DNA from: Dastarcus helophoroides | Lineage: Eukaryota; Arthropoda; Insecta; Coleoptera; Bothrideridae | Assembly (NCBI GenBank): GCA_028583605.1 | Contig: CM053332.1 | Coordinates: 15,697,267-15,761,266 of the forward strand | Length of the DNA: 64,000 nt | Direction of reading: 5' to 3' | Shown here: positions 44,951 through 58,519 of the stretch, one piece after another | Layout: every line of letters starts with the position of its first letter | How positions within the stretch are numbered: the first letter of the stretch is position 1 | Position numbers and translations under genes: made by a program | The notes under the pieces: generated by a model | Database searches by the model: none | What the model was told of the DNA's origin: nothing | What the model saw: the letters and a program-made list of their open reading frames with translations, nothing else

Positions 44951-47900
44951 AGTTGCGTAAAAAAATGATTTCTGGAAAAAAAGATTGCAATTTTGCAATT
45001 TCGATTAAAGGCGAACTTCAAAAAAAAGCTGGAAATTTTCAAAGACATAGAGGGTCAAATTTCGAGAAAAGATCGGATTTCTTAGAAAAATGGGCAAAAT
45101 TTGCTAGAAAAAGATGAAATTAGAAAAAAAGTCAAATTTTGAGAATAAATATTGAAATTTCGAAAAAAAGACGATTTTTGAAAAAAAAAAGGTCACAATT
45201 ACGATAAATGGGCAAATTTCGAGAAAAAGGTCGAAATTTTTAGACATAAAAGGTCAAATTTCGAAAAGGAATTGGGATTTTAAGAAAAATGGTCAAATTT
45301 GCTAAGAAAGGTGAAATTTTGAAAAAAAAGTTCAATTTTGAGAACGAGTTTTTAAGTTTTAAAAAAAACACGATTTTTGGAAATAAAGATCGCGCAATTT
45401 CGTTAAACAGGCAAGCTTTAAGAAGAGATACGAAATTTTAAATAAAAGGTCAAATTTCGAGAAAAGTTTCGAAAAAAGGACGATTTTGAAAGAAAGGTCG
45501 CAATTACAATAAATAGGCAAGCTTCGAGGAAAATATTGAAATTCGCAAAGACATAAATGGTCAAGTTTCGAAAAAAGGTTGGAATTTTAAGAAAAATGGT
45601 GAAAACCTGCTAGAGAAATGAAATTTTGAAAAAAAAAATGGATTTTGCAAATAAATGTTAGAGTTTAAAGAAAATAGATTTTTGAAAAATAAAGGTCCCC
45701 TAATTTCGATAAACAGAGAAACTTCAAGAAAAAACTCAACATAATCAAAGATATTAAGGGTCAAATTTCGAGAAAAGGTCGGATTTCATAGAAAAACTCT
45801 CAAAATTTACTAGAAAAAGTAAAATTTAGAAAAAACGTCAAATTTTGAAAAGAAATTTGAAAGTTACGAGAAAAGACGATTTTTGAAAAAAAAAAAGATT
45901 GCAATTTCTATTAACAGGCGAACTTCAAAAAAACTCGAAATTTTCAAAGACATAAAGGGTCAAATTTCGAGAAAAGTTCGAATTTCTTGGAAAAATGGAC
46001 AAAATTTGCTAGAGAAAGATGAAATTAGAAAAAAAGTCAAATTTTGAGAATAAATATTGAAATTTAGAAAAAAAGACGATTTTTGAAAAAAAAAAGGTCA
46101 CAATTACGATAAATGGGCAAATTTCGAGGAAAAGTTCGAGATTTCCAGATATAAGAGGTTAAATTTCAAGAAGAGATTGAAATTTTAAGAATAATGGTCA
46201 AATTTGCTAGGGAATGTGAAATTTTGAAAAAAAAAGTTACGAGAAAAGACGATTTTTGAAAAAAAAAAGATTGCAATTTCGATTAATAGGCGAACTTAAA
46301 AAAAAACTCGAAATTTTCAAAGACATAAAGGGTCAAATTTCGAGAAAAGTTCAAATTTCTTGGAAAAATGGACAAAATTTGCTAGAGAAAGATGAAATTA
46401 GAAAAAAAAGTCAAATTTTGAGAACAAATATTGAAATTTCGAAAAAAAGACGATTTTTGAAAAAAAAAGGTCACAATTACGATAAATGGACAAATTTCGA
46501 GGAAAAGTTCAAAATTTCCAGATATAAGAGGTTAAATTTCGAGAAGAGATTGAAATTTTAAGAATAATGGTCAAATTTGCTAGGGAATGTGAAATTTTGA
46601 AAAAAAAAAGTTAAATTTTGAGAATGATTTTTAAACTTTTGAAAAATCACGATTTTTGGAAAAAAGTTCGTGCAATTTCGATAAACAGCCAAATTTTAAG
46701 AAAAGACACAAAATTTTAAATAAAAGGTCAAATTTCGAGAAAAGTTTCGAAAAAAAAAGATTTTTAAAGAAAGGTCGCAATTATAATAAATAGGCAAGCT
46801 TTGAGAAAAATATAGAAATTCTCAAAGACATAAACGGTCAAGTTTCGAGAAAAGGTTGGAAAAACGGTAAAAACCTGCTAGGGAAAATGAAATTTTGAAA
46901 AAAAATTGAATTTTGCGAATAAATATTAGAGTTTAAAGAAAAAAGATTTTTGATAAATAAAGGTCGCTCAATTTCGATAAACAGGGAAGCTTCAAGAAAA
47001 AACTAAACATTTTCAAAGATATTAAAGGTCAAATTTGGAGAAAAGGTCATATTTCATAGAAAAACTCCCAAAATTTACTAGAAAAAGTCAAATTTAGAAA
47101 AAACATCAAATTTTGAAAAGAAATTTGAATGTTACGAAAAAAGACGATTTTTAGAAAAAAAAAGGTAGGAATTTTGAAAGAGGCAAATTTTAAGGACAAA
47201 CTCGATTTTAAAAAAAAAGGTCGCGTAATTTAGATAAACAGGCACACTTCAAGAATAAACTCGAAATTTTCAAAGACATTAAAGGTCAAATTTCGAGAAA
47301 TCATCGGATTTTATATAAAAACACCCAAAATTTAATAGAGAAAGTGAAATTTAAAGAAAACTTCAAATTTTGAGGATAAATTTTGAAGTTACGAAAAAGA
47401 GACGATTTTTGAAAAAAAAAAGGTAGCAATTTTGAAAGAGGCAAATTTTGAGGAAAAACTCGAAATTTTCAAAAAAATAAAAGATCAAATTTCGATAAAA
47501 CAGCGCCTTTTAAGAAACAAGTAAAGAGTTTCAAAAAATCGAATTAAATTTTGAGAAAAAGGAGATTTTTGAGAAAAAATATTCAAAGTTTCAAAAGAAA
47601 GGAATGTCAAAATTGTAAAAACCATAAGATTGTAAAAAAAGCTGGAAATATTTTAGAGAAAGTTAAATTTTGAGCAAAAAAAAGTCCATTCTTGAAAATA
47701 AAAGCTTTAAAAATTTTTACAAAAAGGCTAATTAGAAAAACGACAAATTTTGAAAAAAGCTAGGTATTTTAAGAAAAGAATTAAAATTTCTAAAGAGAAA
47801 ATCAAATTTTGTAAAAAAAAGTCAAATTTTGATTATAAATTCGAACCTTAAAAACACGAAAACATGTTGAATTTTGATATTAATGTGGAAATGTCCAGAA

Positions 47901-50900
47901 AAAGTCAAATTTTTAGAAAAATGAAACTTCCAAGAAAAGGGATGCCTTCTAAAAAAGTGAAAGCTTTAGGAAAGGGTCGGAATTTTAAGAAAAACTTGCT
48001 AGGGTAAATGACATTTAGAAAAAAAGTCGAATTTTGCGAATAAAAGTTCCGAAAAAACACGATAGTTTGAAAAAAAGACCAATTACGATAAATGGGCAAA
48101 CTTCGAGGAAACGCCTTAAAATTTTTAAAGACATAATAGGTCAAGTTTCGAGAATAGGGCAAAGTTTAAAAAAGAAACGGTCAAAATTTGCTCAGGAAAG
48201 GTGAAATCTGGAAAAAAAATTAGTAAATTTTAAAGTTTTGAACAAAAACACAATTTTTGAAAAAATATATGTCATGCAATTTTGATAAACCTCAAGAAAA
48301 AACTCGAAGTTTTTAAAGATAATAAATTTCAAATTTCGAGAAAAGGTCGGATTTCATAGAAAAACTCCCAAAATTTACTAGAGAAAGTTAAATTTAGAAA
48401 GAACGTGAAATTTTGAAAAGGAAAAACGTGAAATTTTGAAAAGAAATTTCAAAGTTACGAAAGTAGACGATTTTTGAAAAGAAAAGGATTGCAATTTCAA
48501 AAAACAAGTAAATTTTGAGGAAAAACTTGAAATTTGCAAAAACATAAAAGGTCAAATTTCTATTAAAAATACCGACTTCTAAGAAACAAATAGAGAATTC
48601 CGAAAAAGTCGAATTAAAGAATGGTCATTATCAGAAAAGGGGATTTTTGAGAAAAAAATTCCGAATTTTCAAAAGAAAGATTTCTAAAAAGAATGTCGGA
48701 AACTGAAAAAACCGTAGAATTGTAAGAAAAAACTGCAAATTTTTTAGAGAAAGTTAAATTTTGAGAAAAAAATTCCATTCTTGAAAATAAAATCTTTAAA
48801 AAGTTTTCAAAAAGACTCATTAAAAAAACAACAAATTTTGAAAAAAACTAGATATATTGAGAAAAGAATTGAAATTTCTCAAGAGCAAGTCAAATTTTGT
48901 AAAAAAAAGTCAAATTTTGATTGTGAATTCGAACCTTAGAAACATGAAAAAATGTAGAATTTTGAAATTAAAGTCGAAATATCGAAAAAAAAGTCAAATT
49001 TTGAGAAAAATAGAACTCCCAGAAAAACGGATGAATTTTAAAAAAGTGGAGGTTTTGAGGAAAAGTCAGAATTTTAAGAAAAACTTGCTAGAGAACGTGA
49101 CATTTAGAAAAAAAGTCAAATTTTGAGAATAGAAATTTCGAAAAAAACGATTTTTTAAAAAAAGCAATTTCGATAAATGGGAAAACTTGAGGAAAAGCTC
49201 GAAATTTTCAAAGACATAAAAGGTCAAGTTTCGAGAAGAGGTCGAAATTTTAAGAAAAACGGTTAAAATTAGCTAAGGGAAGTAAAATTTTGAAAAAAAA
49301 AGGTTGAATTTGGGAATAGATTTTAAAGTTTCAGAAAAAACACGAGTTTTGAAAAAATAACGGTCAGGCAATTTCGATAAACAGGCAAACTTCAAAAAAA
49401 ATCTCGAAATTTTCAAGATATAAACGATCAAATTTCGAAAAAAGTTCGGGTTTTTTGGTAATGTCAGTTATTAAAAAAACTGCCAACATTTTCTGAAGAA
49501 AGTGAAATTTAGAAAAAAAGTCAAATTTTAAGGACTTATGCTGAAGTTTTGAAAAAATACGACTAAAAAAAAGGTGGTAATTTTAATTACCAAGCAAACT
49601 TAAAAAAAACTGGAAATGTTCAAAGATATAAAAGGCCAAATGTCGAAAAAAGGTCGTTTTTAAGAATAAATGCTGCAGTTTGGAAAATTAGGATTAAAAA
49701 AAATAGTCGGCCAATTTCGATAAACAGGCAAACTTCAAGAAAAAACTCGAAATTTTCAAGATATAAAGGGTCAAATTTCGAAAAAAGGTCGGGTTTTGTG
49801 GAAATGTCAATTATTAGAAAAACGGCCAAAACTTTCTAAAAAAGTGAAATTTAGAAAAAAAGTCAAATTTTAAGGACTAATGCTGAAGTTTTGAAAAAAT
49901 ACGATTAAAAAAAAGGTGGTAATTTTTATTAACAGGCAAACTTCAAATAAAAACTCGCAATTTTCAAAGATATAAAAGGCCAAATTTCGAAAAAAGGTCG
50001 TTTTTTAAGAATAAATGTTGCAGTTTGGAAAATTAGGATTAAAAAAAAAAAAAGTCGGCCAATTTCGATAAACAGGCAAACTTCAAGAAAAAACTCGAAA
50101 TTTTCAAAATATAAAAGGTCAAATTTCGAAAAAACGTCGGAATTTTTGGTAATGTCAATTATTAGAAAAACGTCTAAAATTTTCTGAAGAAAAAGAAATT
50201 TTAAAAAAAACTCAAATTTTAAGGACTAATGCTGAAGTTTTGAAAAAAAAGATTAAAAAAAAAGTCGTAATTTTAATTAAACTTCAAAAAACTCGAAATT
50301 TTCAAAGATATAAAAGGACAAATTTCGGAAGCAGGTCGGATTTCTTGGCAAAACGGCCTAAATTTGCTGGAGAAAGTGAAATTTAGAAAAAAGGTCGCAT
50401 TTTAAAAATAAATGCTACAGTTTGGAAAATTGAGATTTTTTAAAAAAAGGTCGCAATTTTGATAAACAAACTTTGAGGAAAAACTCGACATTTTCAAAAA
50501 CATAAAAGGCCAAATTTCGAAAAAAGGTCGGAATTTTGAGAAACACGCCTAAAATTTGCTAAAGTGAAACTTAAAAAAACTGAATTTTGAAAATAAAACT
50601 TAAAAATTTCGAAAAAAACACTGTTTATGAAAAAAAAAGGTCGCAATTCAATAAACAGGCCATCTTCAAGGAGAAACTCGAAATTTTCAATAGACATTTA
50701 AGGTAAAATTTCGAGAAAAGTTCGGAATTTTAAGAAAAACAACCAAAAGAAAAGTGAAATTTAGAAAAAAAAGTCGAATTTTATGAATAAATTTTGAAGT
50801 TTTGAAAAAAAGACAATTTTTGAAATGAAAAGACAATTTTTGAAAAAAAAAGACAGTTTTTGAAAAAAAAAGACAATTTTTGTAAAAAAAAAGACAATTT

Positions 50901-51693
50901 TAAAAAAGAGGTCGTAATTTAATAAACTGGTAAATGTCAAGAAAAAGTCCAGATTTTCATAAACAAAAAAAGAGAAGTTTCGAAAAAAAGCTACTTTTGA
51001 GAAGTAAGTCTGACTATTTGGAAATCTCTATCTCCAAAAAGTCGGATTAAAAAAGTGACATTTTCAAAGAAATTAGGAATTTTGAGAAAAAGATCGAATT
51101 TTCAAAAAAAAATAGATTTCTGAAAAGTCGAAATGAGAAAAACGACGAATTTCAGGAAAATCTTCAAAATTTTTTAGAGAAAGTTAAATTTTGAGAAAAA
51201 GAAGGCGATTCTGGAAAATAAAGTCTTCAGATATTTTTGACAAGAAGAATAATTTAAAAAACGACAATTTGAAACAAAAAGGACTTAGATATTTTGAGAA
51301 AAGGGTCGAAATTTCTAGAGAAAAAGTCAAATTTTGTAAAAAAAAGTCAAATTTTGATAATAAATTCGAACTTTAAAAACACGAATTTTGACTAAAACAA
51401 GTTGCAACCCCACAAACACCAAAAGGTGGAAGCTTGCCAAAAGATTTTTTTGTGAATGTTGAGATAAAAATCCTAATTTGCAGAAAAATATGAGTTTTGA
51501 TAACTAAGTTGAAATTCTTGGAAAGTGCGACTTAAAAAATTAAATTTTCGAAGAGAACCAAATTGGAAAAAAAAATTTGACATTTTAAAAACATGGGTTG
51601 CTCCATGAAGATCAGAAACACCACCTCTCAATATTTCCATCTCTGGCCCTGAGAAATCATTTTTAACTAGAATTTAAAAATTGTAATTTTCTA

Positions 51694-51868
51694 TTTTGGT
51701 GGAACGAACTGGTCCTGGTTGTCTCCAAAAATTGAACTACAAATCTTATCCTCTAAAACCAAGAAAGATTAAAAAACACAACAAAGGAGAAGAGCAACCT
51801 TTGTTGTGTTTTTTAATCTTTCTTGGTTTCAGGGGACAAGATTTGCATTTCAATTTTTGTAATTTTTT
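51694..51868. mobile_element. Fold-back element A, core deleted
   Basis: TTGGTGGAACGAACTGGTCC, AAATTGAACTACAAATCTTA and the AACCAAGAAAGATT arm are followed after a short GAGAAGAGCAACC centre by the opposing arm TTTCTTGGTTTCAGGGGACA. The hammerhead core is missing. Confidence 0.8.
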
Positions 51869-52035
51869 AGTTAGTTACTATCTTAAGTTCTTAGTTAATT
51901 CCTAAGCCCCAAGATACAACTAAGCAGTAAATTACATTTTTATTTTGATTAGCTTTTCCCATTAAATATTTAATTAATAATCACAGGAATTCAAAATTCA
52001 ACCTCATTAGATAACCTTATTATATTATAACGCAA
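51869..52035. other. Short AT-rich spacer
   Basis: No feature recognised. Confidence 0.4.
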
Positions 52036-52330
52036 TGTAAATAGATGAAATAGGATTTAGAATAGAATTGTAGAATTTAGTAAGTAAAGAAAGTTTCTAG
52101 AAGGATCTGATAAGGGGAAAGCGGCATCGATAACGAAACAAATGGCAGATAAGCCTTTCAGAAATTTCGGGAACGATAAGGCGTTATCTGCCGAAAAGTT
52201 CTAGAATCCGGAAGCCAAAACTATAAAAGGCGGTCAGCTTTCCCTCGAGTCAGTTAGTTAAAATCAGTTCAGTAATAAAGTGGGAATAATCCATCACGTA
52301 TATCAATTCGAACCCATAACGCACGTAACA
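52036..52330 (+). mobile_element. Solo LTR, second copy of the 37153 family
   Basis: It shares with 37153-37501 the words GATCTGATAAGGGGAAAGCG, CAGAAATTTCGG, GCCAAAACTATA, GAGTCAGTTAG and a GTAACA end. TATAAAAG is near 52222, TCAGTT at 52250 and AATAAA at 52274-52279, so the promoter spacing matches. About 55 bp shorter than the other copy. No clear target-site duplication. The 5' border (TGTAAAT) is approximate. Confidence 0.75.
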
Positions 52331-52830
52331 ACTATTTTGAGAAACCTAAGCTCCTAATTTGCTATTTTTCAGAGTTATTCTTTATAATGTTAACGATTTA
52401 ATAGGCCAACCCACATAAAAAAAAGTTCTAATACTCGCTACTTGCAATCTAGCGTAGGATATTGATTTGAAGCCAACAATTCGCACAAACACTTTAATAA
52501 TAGAATCAGGATCTTGTTCGTGTCAAGACGTGTGCAAGACTTGATTAAAATCGAGCTGTCTTATTCTGAATCGTTAACATAAACCAAAAGTAAACGCCTC
52601 CTAATTGTGAAGAATAACTCCAATTTTTCACAGCAATTTAAATAGCTGGCGCGATGAAAGAATAATTTATTAGACAGCGAGTGTTGCACGACGGGGCCCG
52701 TGTTAAGAATGACACTTTCGTTTATTTTGTTCACCGGAATGACATGCTCAACGAGCTTTCCGTCGATGCTTTTTCTTTGCTTCCTGTATACGGGGGCCAT
52801 ACATGCACTTCGGGGCACAAGAAATCTAGA
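52331..52830. promoter_or_regulatory. Ordinary-complexity island, candidate regulatory DNA
   Basis: Balanced composition at 52640-52830. A minus-strand frame 52561-52818 (85 codons, MPRSACMAPVYRKQRK start) is open but has no recognised motif, homologue or splice sites. It may be a chance frame in conserved non-coding DNA. Confidence 0.25.
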
Positions 52831-55800
52831 GAAGTTTAAGCTGAACTAGATTATTCTAGTCTAGAGACTTTATTGTCTCTGGACTTTCCCAGAGTGGGTA
52901 TTTCTGCTAAAGATCAGTGGGTCAACTGTTCGTACTACCTGTGACCCACTATACACGTTTAGAGGATTGCATTATGCACTTCAAGGCAGAAGAAATTTCA
53001 AGAAGTTTAAACTAAACTAGATTATTCTAGTTTAGGGACTTTATTGTTTCTGGACTTTCCCAGAGAGGATATTTTTGCTAAACATCTATGGGTCAACTAT
53101 TCGTACTACCTGTGGCCCACTACACACGTTAAAAGGGTTGCATTATACACTTGAAAGCATAGGAAATCTGAATAAGTTTAAGCTAAACTAGGTTATTCTA
53201 GCCTAGAGATTTCATTGCCTCCAGACTTTTCCAAAGTGGTCATTTCAGCTAAACATCATTGGGTAAACTCTTCTTGTTACCTGTGGCCTACTACACATGT
53301 TTAGGGGGTTGCATTATGCACTTGAAAGCATGAGAAATCTGAAGAAGTTTAAGCTGAACTAGATTATTCTAACCTAGAGATTTCACTGTCTCAGGACTTT
53401 TCAAAAGTGGTCATTTTTCCTAAATAACAGCTCTTCCTGTAGAGTCTTTATTGCCTCTGGACTTTCCCAGAGTGGGTATTTCTGCTTCGTGTTACCTGTG
53501 ACCCACTACACACGTTTAGAGGGTTGCAAGGCAAAAGAAATCCAAAGAAGTTTAAACTGAACTAGATTATTCTAGTCTAGAGATTTCATTGCCTCAGGAT
53601 TTTTCCAAAGTGACCATTTCTGCTAAACATTAGTGGGTCAACTTGTTTTGTTACATATGTTACTACACACATTAAGAGGGTTGCATTATGCTCTTGAAAG
53701 CACAAAAAATCTAAAGAAGTTTCAGTTGAACTAGAATAAAGTCTCTGAACATTTCCAGAGGACCGTTTCTGTTAAACGTCAGTGGGTTAACTGTTCGTTC
53801 TACCATGCCTCACTATAGACATTTAGAGGCTTGCATTATGCATTTCAAGGCACAAGAAATGTAAAAAGTTTAAGCTGAACTAGATTATTTTAGTCTTGAG
53901 TCTTTATTGTCTCTGGACTTTCCCAGAGTGGGTATTTCTGCTTAACATCAGTGGGTCAACTGTTCGTGCTACCTTGTGACCCACTACACACGTTTAGACG
54001 GTTGCATTATGCGCTTTCAAGGCAAAAGAAATCCAGAGAAAATTAAGCTGAACTAGATTATTCTAGTCTAGAGATTTCATTGTCTTAGGACTTTTCCAAA
54101 GTGACCACTTTTGCTAAACATCAGTGGGTCAACTCTTCTTGTTACTTATGACCCACTACACACGTTTAGAGGGTTGCAATATGCTCTTGAAAGCACAAAA
54201 AATCTAAAGAAGTTTCAGTTGAACTAGAATAAAGTCTCTGAACATTTCCAGAGGACCGTTTCTGTTAAACGTCAGTGGATTAACTGTTCGTTCTACCATG
54301 CCTCACTATAGACATTTAGAGGCTTGCATTATGCATTTCAAGGCACAAGAAATGTAAAAAAGTTTAAGCTGAACTAGATTATTCTAGTCTGGAGTCTTTA
54401 TTGTCTCTGGACTTTCCCAGAGTGAGTATTTCTGCTAAACATCAGTGGGTCAACTGTTCGTGCTACCTGTAATCCAGTACACACATTTAAAGGGATTGCA
54501 TTATGCCTTTCAAGGCAGAAGAAATCCAAAGAAGTTTAAACTGAACTAGATTATTCTAGTCTAGAGATTTCATTGTCTCAGGACTTTTCCAAAGTGACCA
54601 TTTTTGCTAAACATCAGTGGGTCAACTCTTCCTGTTACTTATGACCCACTACACACGTTTAGAGGGTTGCAATACGCTCTTGAAAGCACAAAAAATCTAA
54701 AGAAGTTTCAGTTGAACTAGAATAAAGTCTCTGAACATTTCCAGAGGACCGTTTCTGTTAAACGTCAGTGGGTTAACTGTTCGTTCTACCATGCCTCACT
54801 ATAGACATTTAGAGGCTTGCATTATGCACTTTCAAGGCACAAGAAATGTAAAGAAGTTTAAGCTGAACTAGATTATTCTAGTCTAGAGTCTTTATTGTCT
54901 CTGGACTTTCCCAGAGTGAGTATTTCTGCTAAACATCAGTGAGGTCAACTGTTCGTGCTACCTGTAATCCACTACACACGTTTAAGAGGATTGCATTATG
55001 CCTTTCAAGGCAGAAGAAATCCAAAGAAGTTTAAACTGAACTAGATTATTCTAGTCTAGAGATTTCATTGTCTCAGGACTTTTCCAAAGTGACCATCTTT
55101 TGCTAAACATCAGTGAGTCAACTCTTCTTGTTACTTATGTCCCACTACACATGTTTAGAGGGTTGTATTATATTCTTAAAAGCACAAAAAATCTAATGTT
55201 TGAGTTGGATTAGAATAAAGTCTCTGAACATTTCCAGAGGACCGTTTCTGTTAAACATCAGTGGATCAACTGTTCATTCTACCATGCCTCAGTATACACG
55301 TTTAGAGGCTTGCATTATGCATTTCGGCTTTAAAAATGGCTTGAGCGCAAAAGATGACTGCAGCACAACAAATGTAAAGAAGTTTAAGATGAATTAGATT
55401 ATTCTAGTCCAGAGTCTCTATTGTCGCTGGACTTTCCCTAGAGTAAGTATTTCTGCAAAACATCAGTGGGTCAACTATTCGTGCTACCTGTGACCCACTA
55501 CACACGTTTAGAGGGTTGCATTGTGCACCGCAAGGCAGAAGAAATCTAAAGAAAGTTTAAGCTGAACTAGATTATTCTAGTCTATAGATTTCATTGTGTC
55601 AGGACTTTTCCAAAGTGACCTACTTTTGCTAAACATCAGTGGGTCAACTCGTTTTGTTACTTGTAACTCACTACACACGTTTAGAGGGTTGTATTATGCA
55701 CTTCAAAGTACCAAAAATCCAAAGAAGTTTAAGTTGAAGTAGAATAAAGTCTCTGGACATTTCTAGAGGACTGTTTGTGTTAAACGTCAGTGGGTAACTG

Positions 55801-56720
55801 TTCGTTCTTCCAATGACCCACTACAGACGTTTAGAGGTTTGCCTTGTGCATTTTAAGGCACAATAAATCTAAAGAAATTCAAGCTGACTTACTACACACA
55901 TTTAGAGGGTTGCATTATGCTCTTGAAAGCACAAAAAATTTAAATAAGTTTAAGTTGAACTAGAATAAAGTCTCTGGACATTTCCAGAGGACTGTTTCTG
56001 TTAAACGTCAGTGGATTAACTGTTTATTTTACCACGCTTCACTACACACGTTTAGAGGCTTGCATTATGCACTTCAAGGTACAAGAATTGTAAAGAAGTT
56101 TAAGCTGAACTAGATTATTCTAGCCTAGGGACTTTATTGTCTCTGGATTTTTCCAGAGTGGGTATTTCTGCTAAACATCAGTGGGTCAACTGTTCACGCT
56201 ACTTGTGACCCAGTACACACATTTAGAGGGTTACATTATGCCTTTCAAGGCAGAAGAAATCCAAAGAAGTTTAAGCTGAACTAGATTATTCTTGTCTATA
56301 GATTTCATTGTGTCAGGACTTTTCCAAAGTGACCACTTTCGCTAAACATCAGTGGGTCAACTCGTTTTGTTACTTTTAACTCACTACACATGTTTAGAGG
56401 GTTGTATTATGCATTTCGAAGTACCAAAAATCCAAAGAAGTTTAAGTTGAAGTAGAATAAAGTCTCTGGACATTTCTAGAGGACTGTTTGTGTTAAACGT
56501 CAGTGGATCAACTGTTCATTCTTCCTATGACCCACTACAGACGTTTAGAGGGTTGCCTTGTGCATTTCAAGGCACAAGAAATCTAAAGAAATTTAAGCTG
56601 AACTATAATAAAGTCTCTGAAGTTTCTCAGAGTGACCGTTTCTGCTAGACGTCAGTGGGTCAACTGTTTATTTTACCTATGACCCACTGCATACGTTTAG
56701 AGGGTTACATTGCAGTTTAG
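52830..56720 (+). repeat. Satellite array, monomers of about 150-170 bp, trimeric higher-order repeat
   Basis: About 23 monomers are bounded by GTTTAGAGGGTTGCATTATG-like words (52957, 53128, 53299, 53673, 53820, 53992, 54163, 54318, 54487, 54658 and onward to 56697). Three monomer types alternate in the middle: one with GATTTCATTGTCTCAGGAC, one with ATGCTCTTGAAAGCAC and AATAAAGTCTCTGAAC, and one with TTTATTGTCTCTGGAC. The second type begins at 53691, 54184 and 54677 (493-bp higher-order period), and again at about 55173 and 55920. Monomers contain short inverted repeats: CTAGATTATTCTAG, CTCTGG-ACTTT-CCCAGAG and GTGGGTCA..TGACCCAC. No coding capacity. Confidence 0.93.
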
Positions 56721-58500
56721 GCCGCATTCTATTTATCAAGATTTTGGGGAAAAAGTTAAATGTTCGTTGTTTCGCTTAAGTCGACATTTCTGCTTTTTTC
56801 TCCAAAATTTTAGGAAATTATGAATTCAAAATTAAAATGTCACGAAAATTCTGTAAATTTGGGAACAAATTGGAAATTTCAAACTTAAATTTCGGTGTCA
56901 TAATTCGAAAACAAATCGATATTTCCATACATTTTTTTAAGTCTCGAAATGTTGAGTTTTTTTTTCGAAATTTTGGCTTTAATCTTCTTTGAACTAATTT
57001 GGGAAGTTTCACTGGTGTTGTGCACATTTAAAAGCCTCTGACTTGGTGAGCGTCAACCACAATCAATTCACCGAACCAAGTTTTATATCAGAGTTGGATT
57101 GTTAAAACACCCCGGGCAATATTTAATCATTCTTACCCCCTGTGGAGATCCTGAATCCGCTGACATATAATGGAAACGAATAGCTCGTGTCCCATTGTCG
57201 GAATTATTACTTGGAGCAGAATGGTTTCGCCCCGTGATTTCATTTTAGACTAATGTGCCTCTCCACTTTGGACAGTGGCGCATTATTAGATTATCGAAAG
57301 GCGAATCGTTATTGTTAACCCAAATTACTTTTAATCAACTTTAATTCTTATTATTGGGTTTGTGCGTCGGACTTTCTGCAATTATTTCGATTAAGCTCCC
57401 ATTATTATGAACATTTTGAAATCGATTTCTTTCAGGTTTATTAGAGCTACATAATTAAAATCATTGTGAAATATATTTAAATGAACTAATTCGTATTTAA
57501 TTGAATTGAACTTAATCGTACAACATAAATTTACAACCAGGGTGCGATTGCTCGATTACGTTACGTTCGCATTCCACACATACTAGAATATTCGATATCT
57601 CGAATGAATGCACAATTATTCAACTTGTTAATAGCCGTAATTGCTTGTAAACATTCGACAGACGTCTCGAACCTATGATGTAATTTCTTCTTAACCTTTC
57701 TAATAACTTCTAATAAACATCTACTGTCTATATACTTTTAATTTGACATTCCGTTAGATAATAAAAATTCTTAAATGGTTATAGTTTTTCAGTTAAATAT
57801 ATAGAAGTTACCACGACTAAAATATATCATTAGTTATGAAGAAATCGGTTGTAATAAATAATTCAGAAGTAATCACTGCATGATAGCCAAGAAAAACAGC
57901 GATATACTAAAAAGGCACTCTAATTGAAGCTGTGTAATTATCTTGTTTAGTTAAAGGTAGGACCGGGTGCATACATTCATCCTTTGGCGGTACTTTTGAA
58001 GAAGTGCAAGTCATCGGAGCCACTGTTACATGCATCATCATGATTAATTTATCGAAATTCACTTATCATCCTCATATGAGGGGATCACTTATTTGCTCTA
58101 AATACCACCAACAATAATATACCGATTTATTACAACATAATGTTCAGCACTTTAACGTCTGTACCTTCAACTGAAATTCGCTGCTAACCTTATAAAGTAT
58201 TAGGCATAATCCAATTTAGGTTAGATTAAATTCTTTTATATTTTTTCCGAAATTATAATAAATGCTAGTTATAGTTTTTCTGCAATATTCACATGAATAA
58301 GGAATTAACTAATTTTTGGTTTTCTGTCCAGAACCCAAAAACTGTGGAACATTTGAAGAAAGAGTTTAAAAATATGCAGGCAATGCATTTTTTGTGATAT
58401 CTGCTTTATCATATCATCCTGATTCATCAAAGCTTGGTACCACCCCTTTTAAACATTCTAAAGCCTTAAAGCTAGGTCTCTGGTGAGGTAAATTTGAAGT
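56721..58500. promoter_or_regulatory. Unique DNA, candidate conserved non-coding block at 57030-57380
   Basis: 56721-57020 is A/T-rich. 57030-57380 has balanced composition and many ATTA/TAAT-core words, which suggests regulatory DNA, but this is an inference from composition. 57380-58500 is AT-rich with no gene. Confidence 0.25.
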
Positions 58501-58519
58501 AGTTTCAAAATTCTCTTAC

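Larger units (their letters stand above)
42850..51600. repeat. A-rich low-complexity tract, about 8.7 kb, with local tandem periodicities
   Basis: It is built almost wholly from AAAAAGTCGAAATTTTGA-type words, A-rich on the plus strand. Larger periods are visible. GGGATAAAAGTACGGAATTT occurs at 42981, 43228 and 43474, with a variant at 43657 (247, 246 and 183 bp). A unit of about 370 bp recurs at 45875 and 46246. A unit of about 345 bp with AACAGGCAAACTTCAA occurs near 49380, 49724 and 50073. A fold-back A element is embedded at 44666-44950. Minus-strand Phe/Leu-rich and plus-strand Lys-rich frames are composition artefacts. No gene is supported. Confidence 0.75.

Noticed and set aside
42857..49126. 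Many Phe/Leu-rich or Lys-rich open frames of 60-153 codons
   Set aside because: They arise from the A/T low-complexity words. They lack family motifs and change frame with each indel of the repeat.
52561..52818. An 85-codon minus-strand frame starting MPRSACMAPVYRKQRK as a gene
   Set aside because: No recognised domain, no splice context, and it ends in AT-rich non-coding DNA. A chance frame in a balanced-composition island is as likely.
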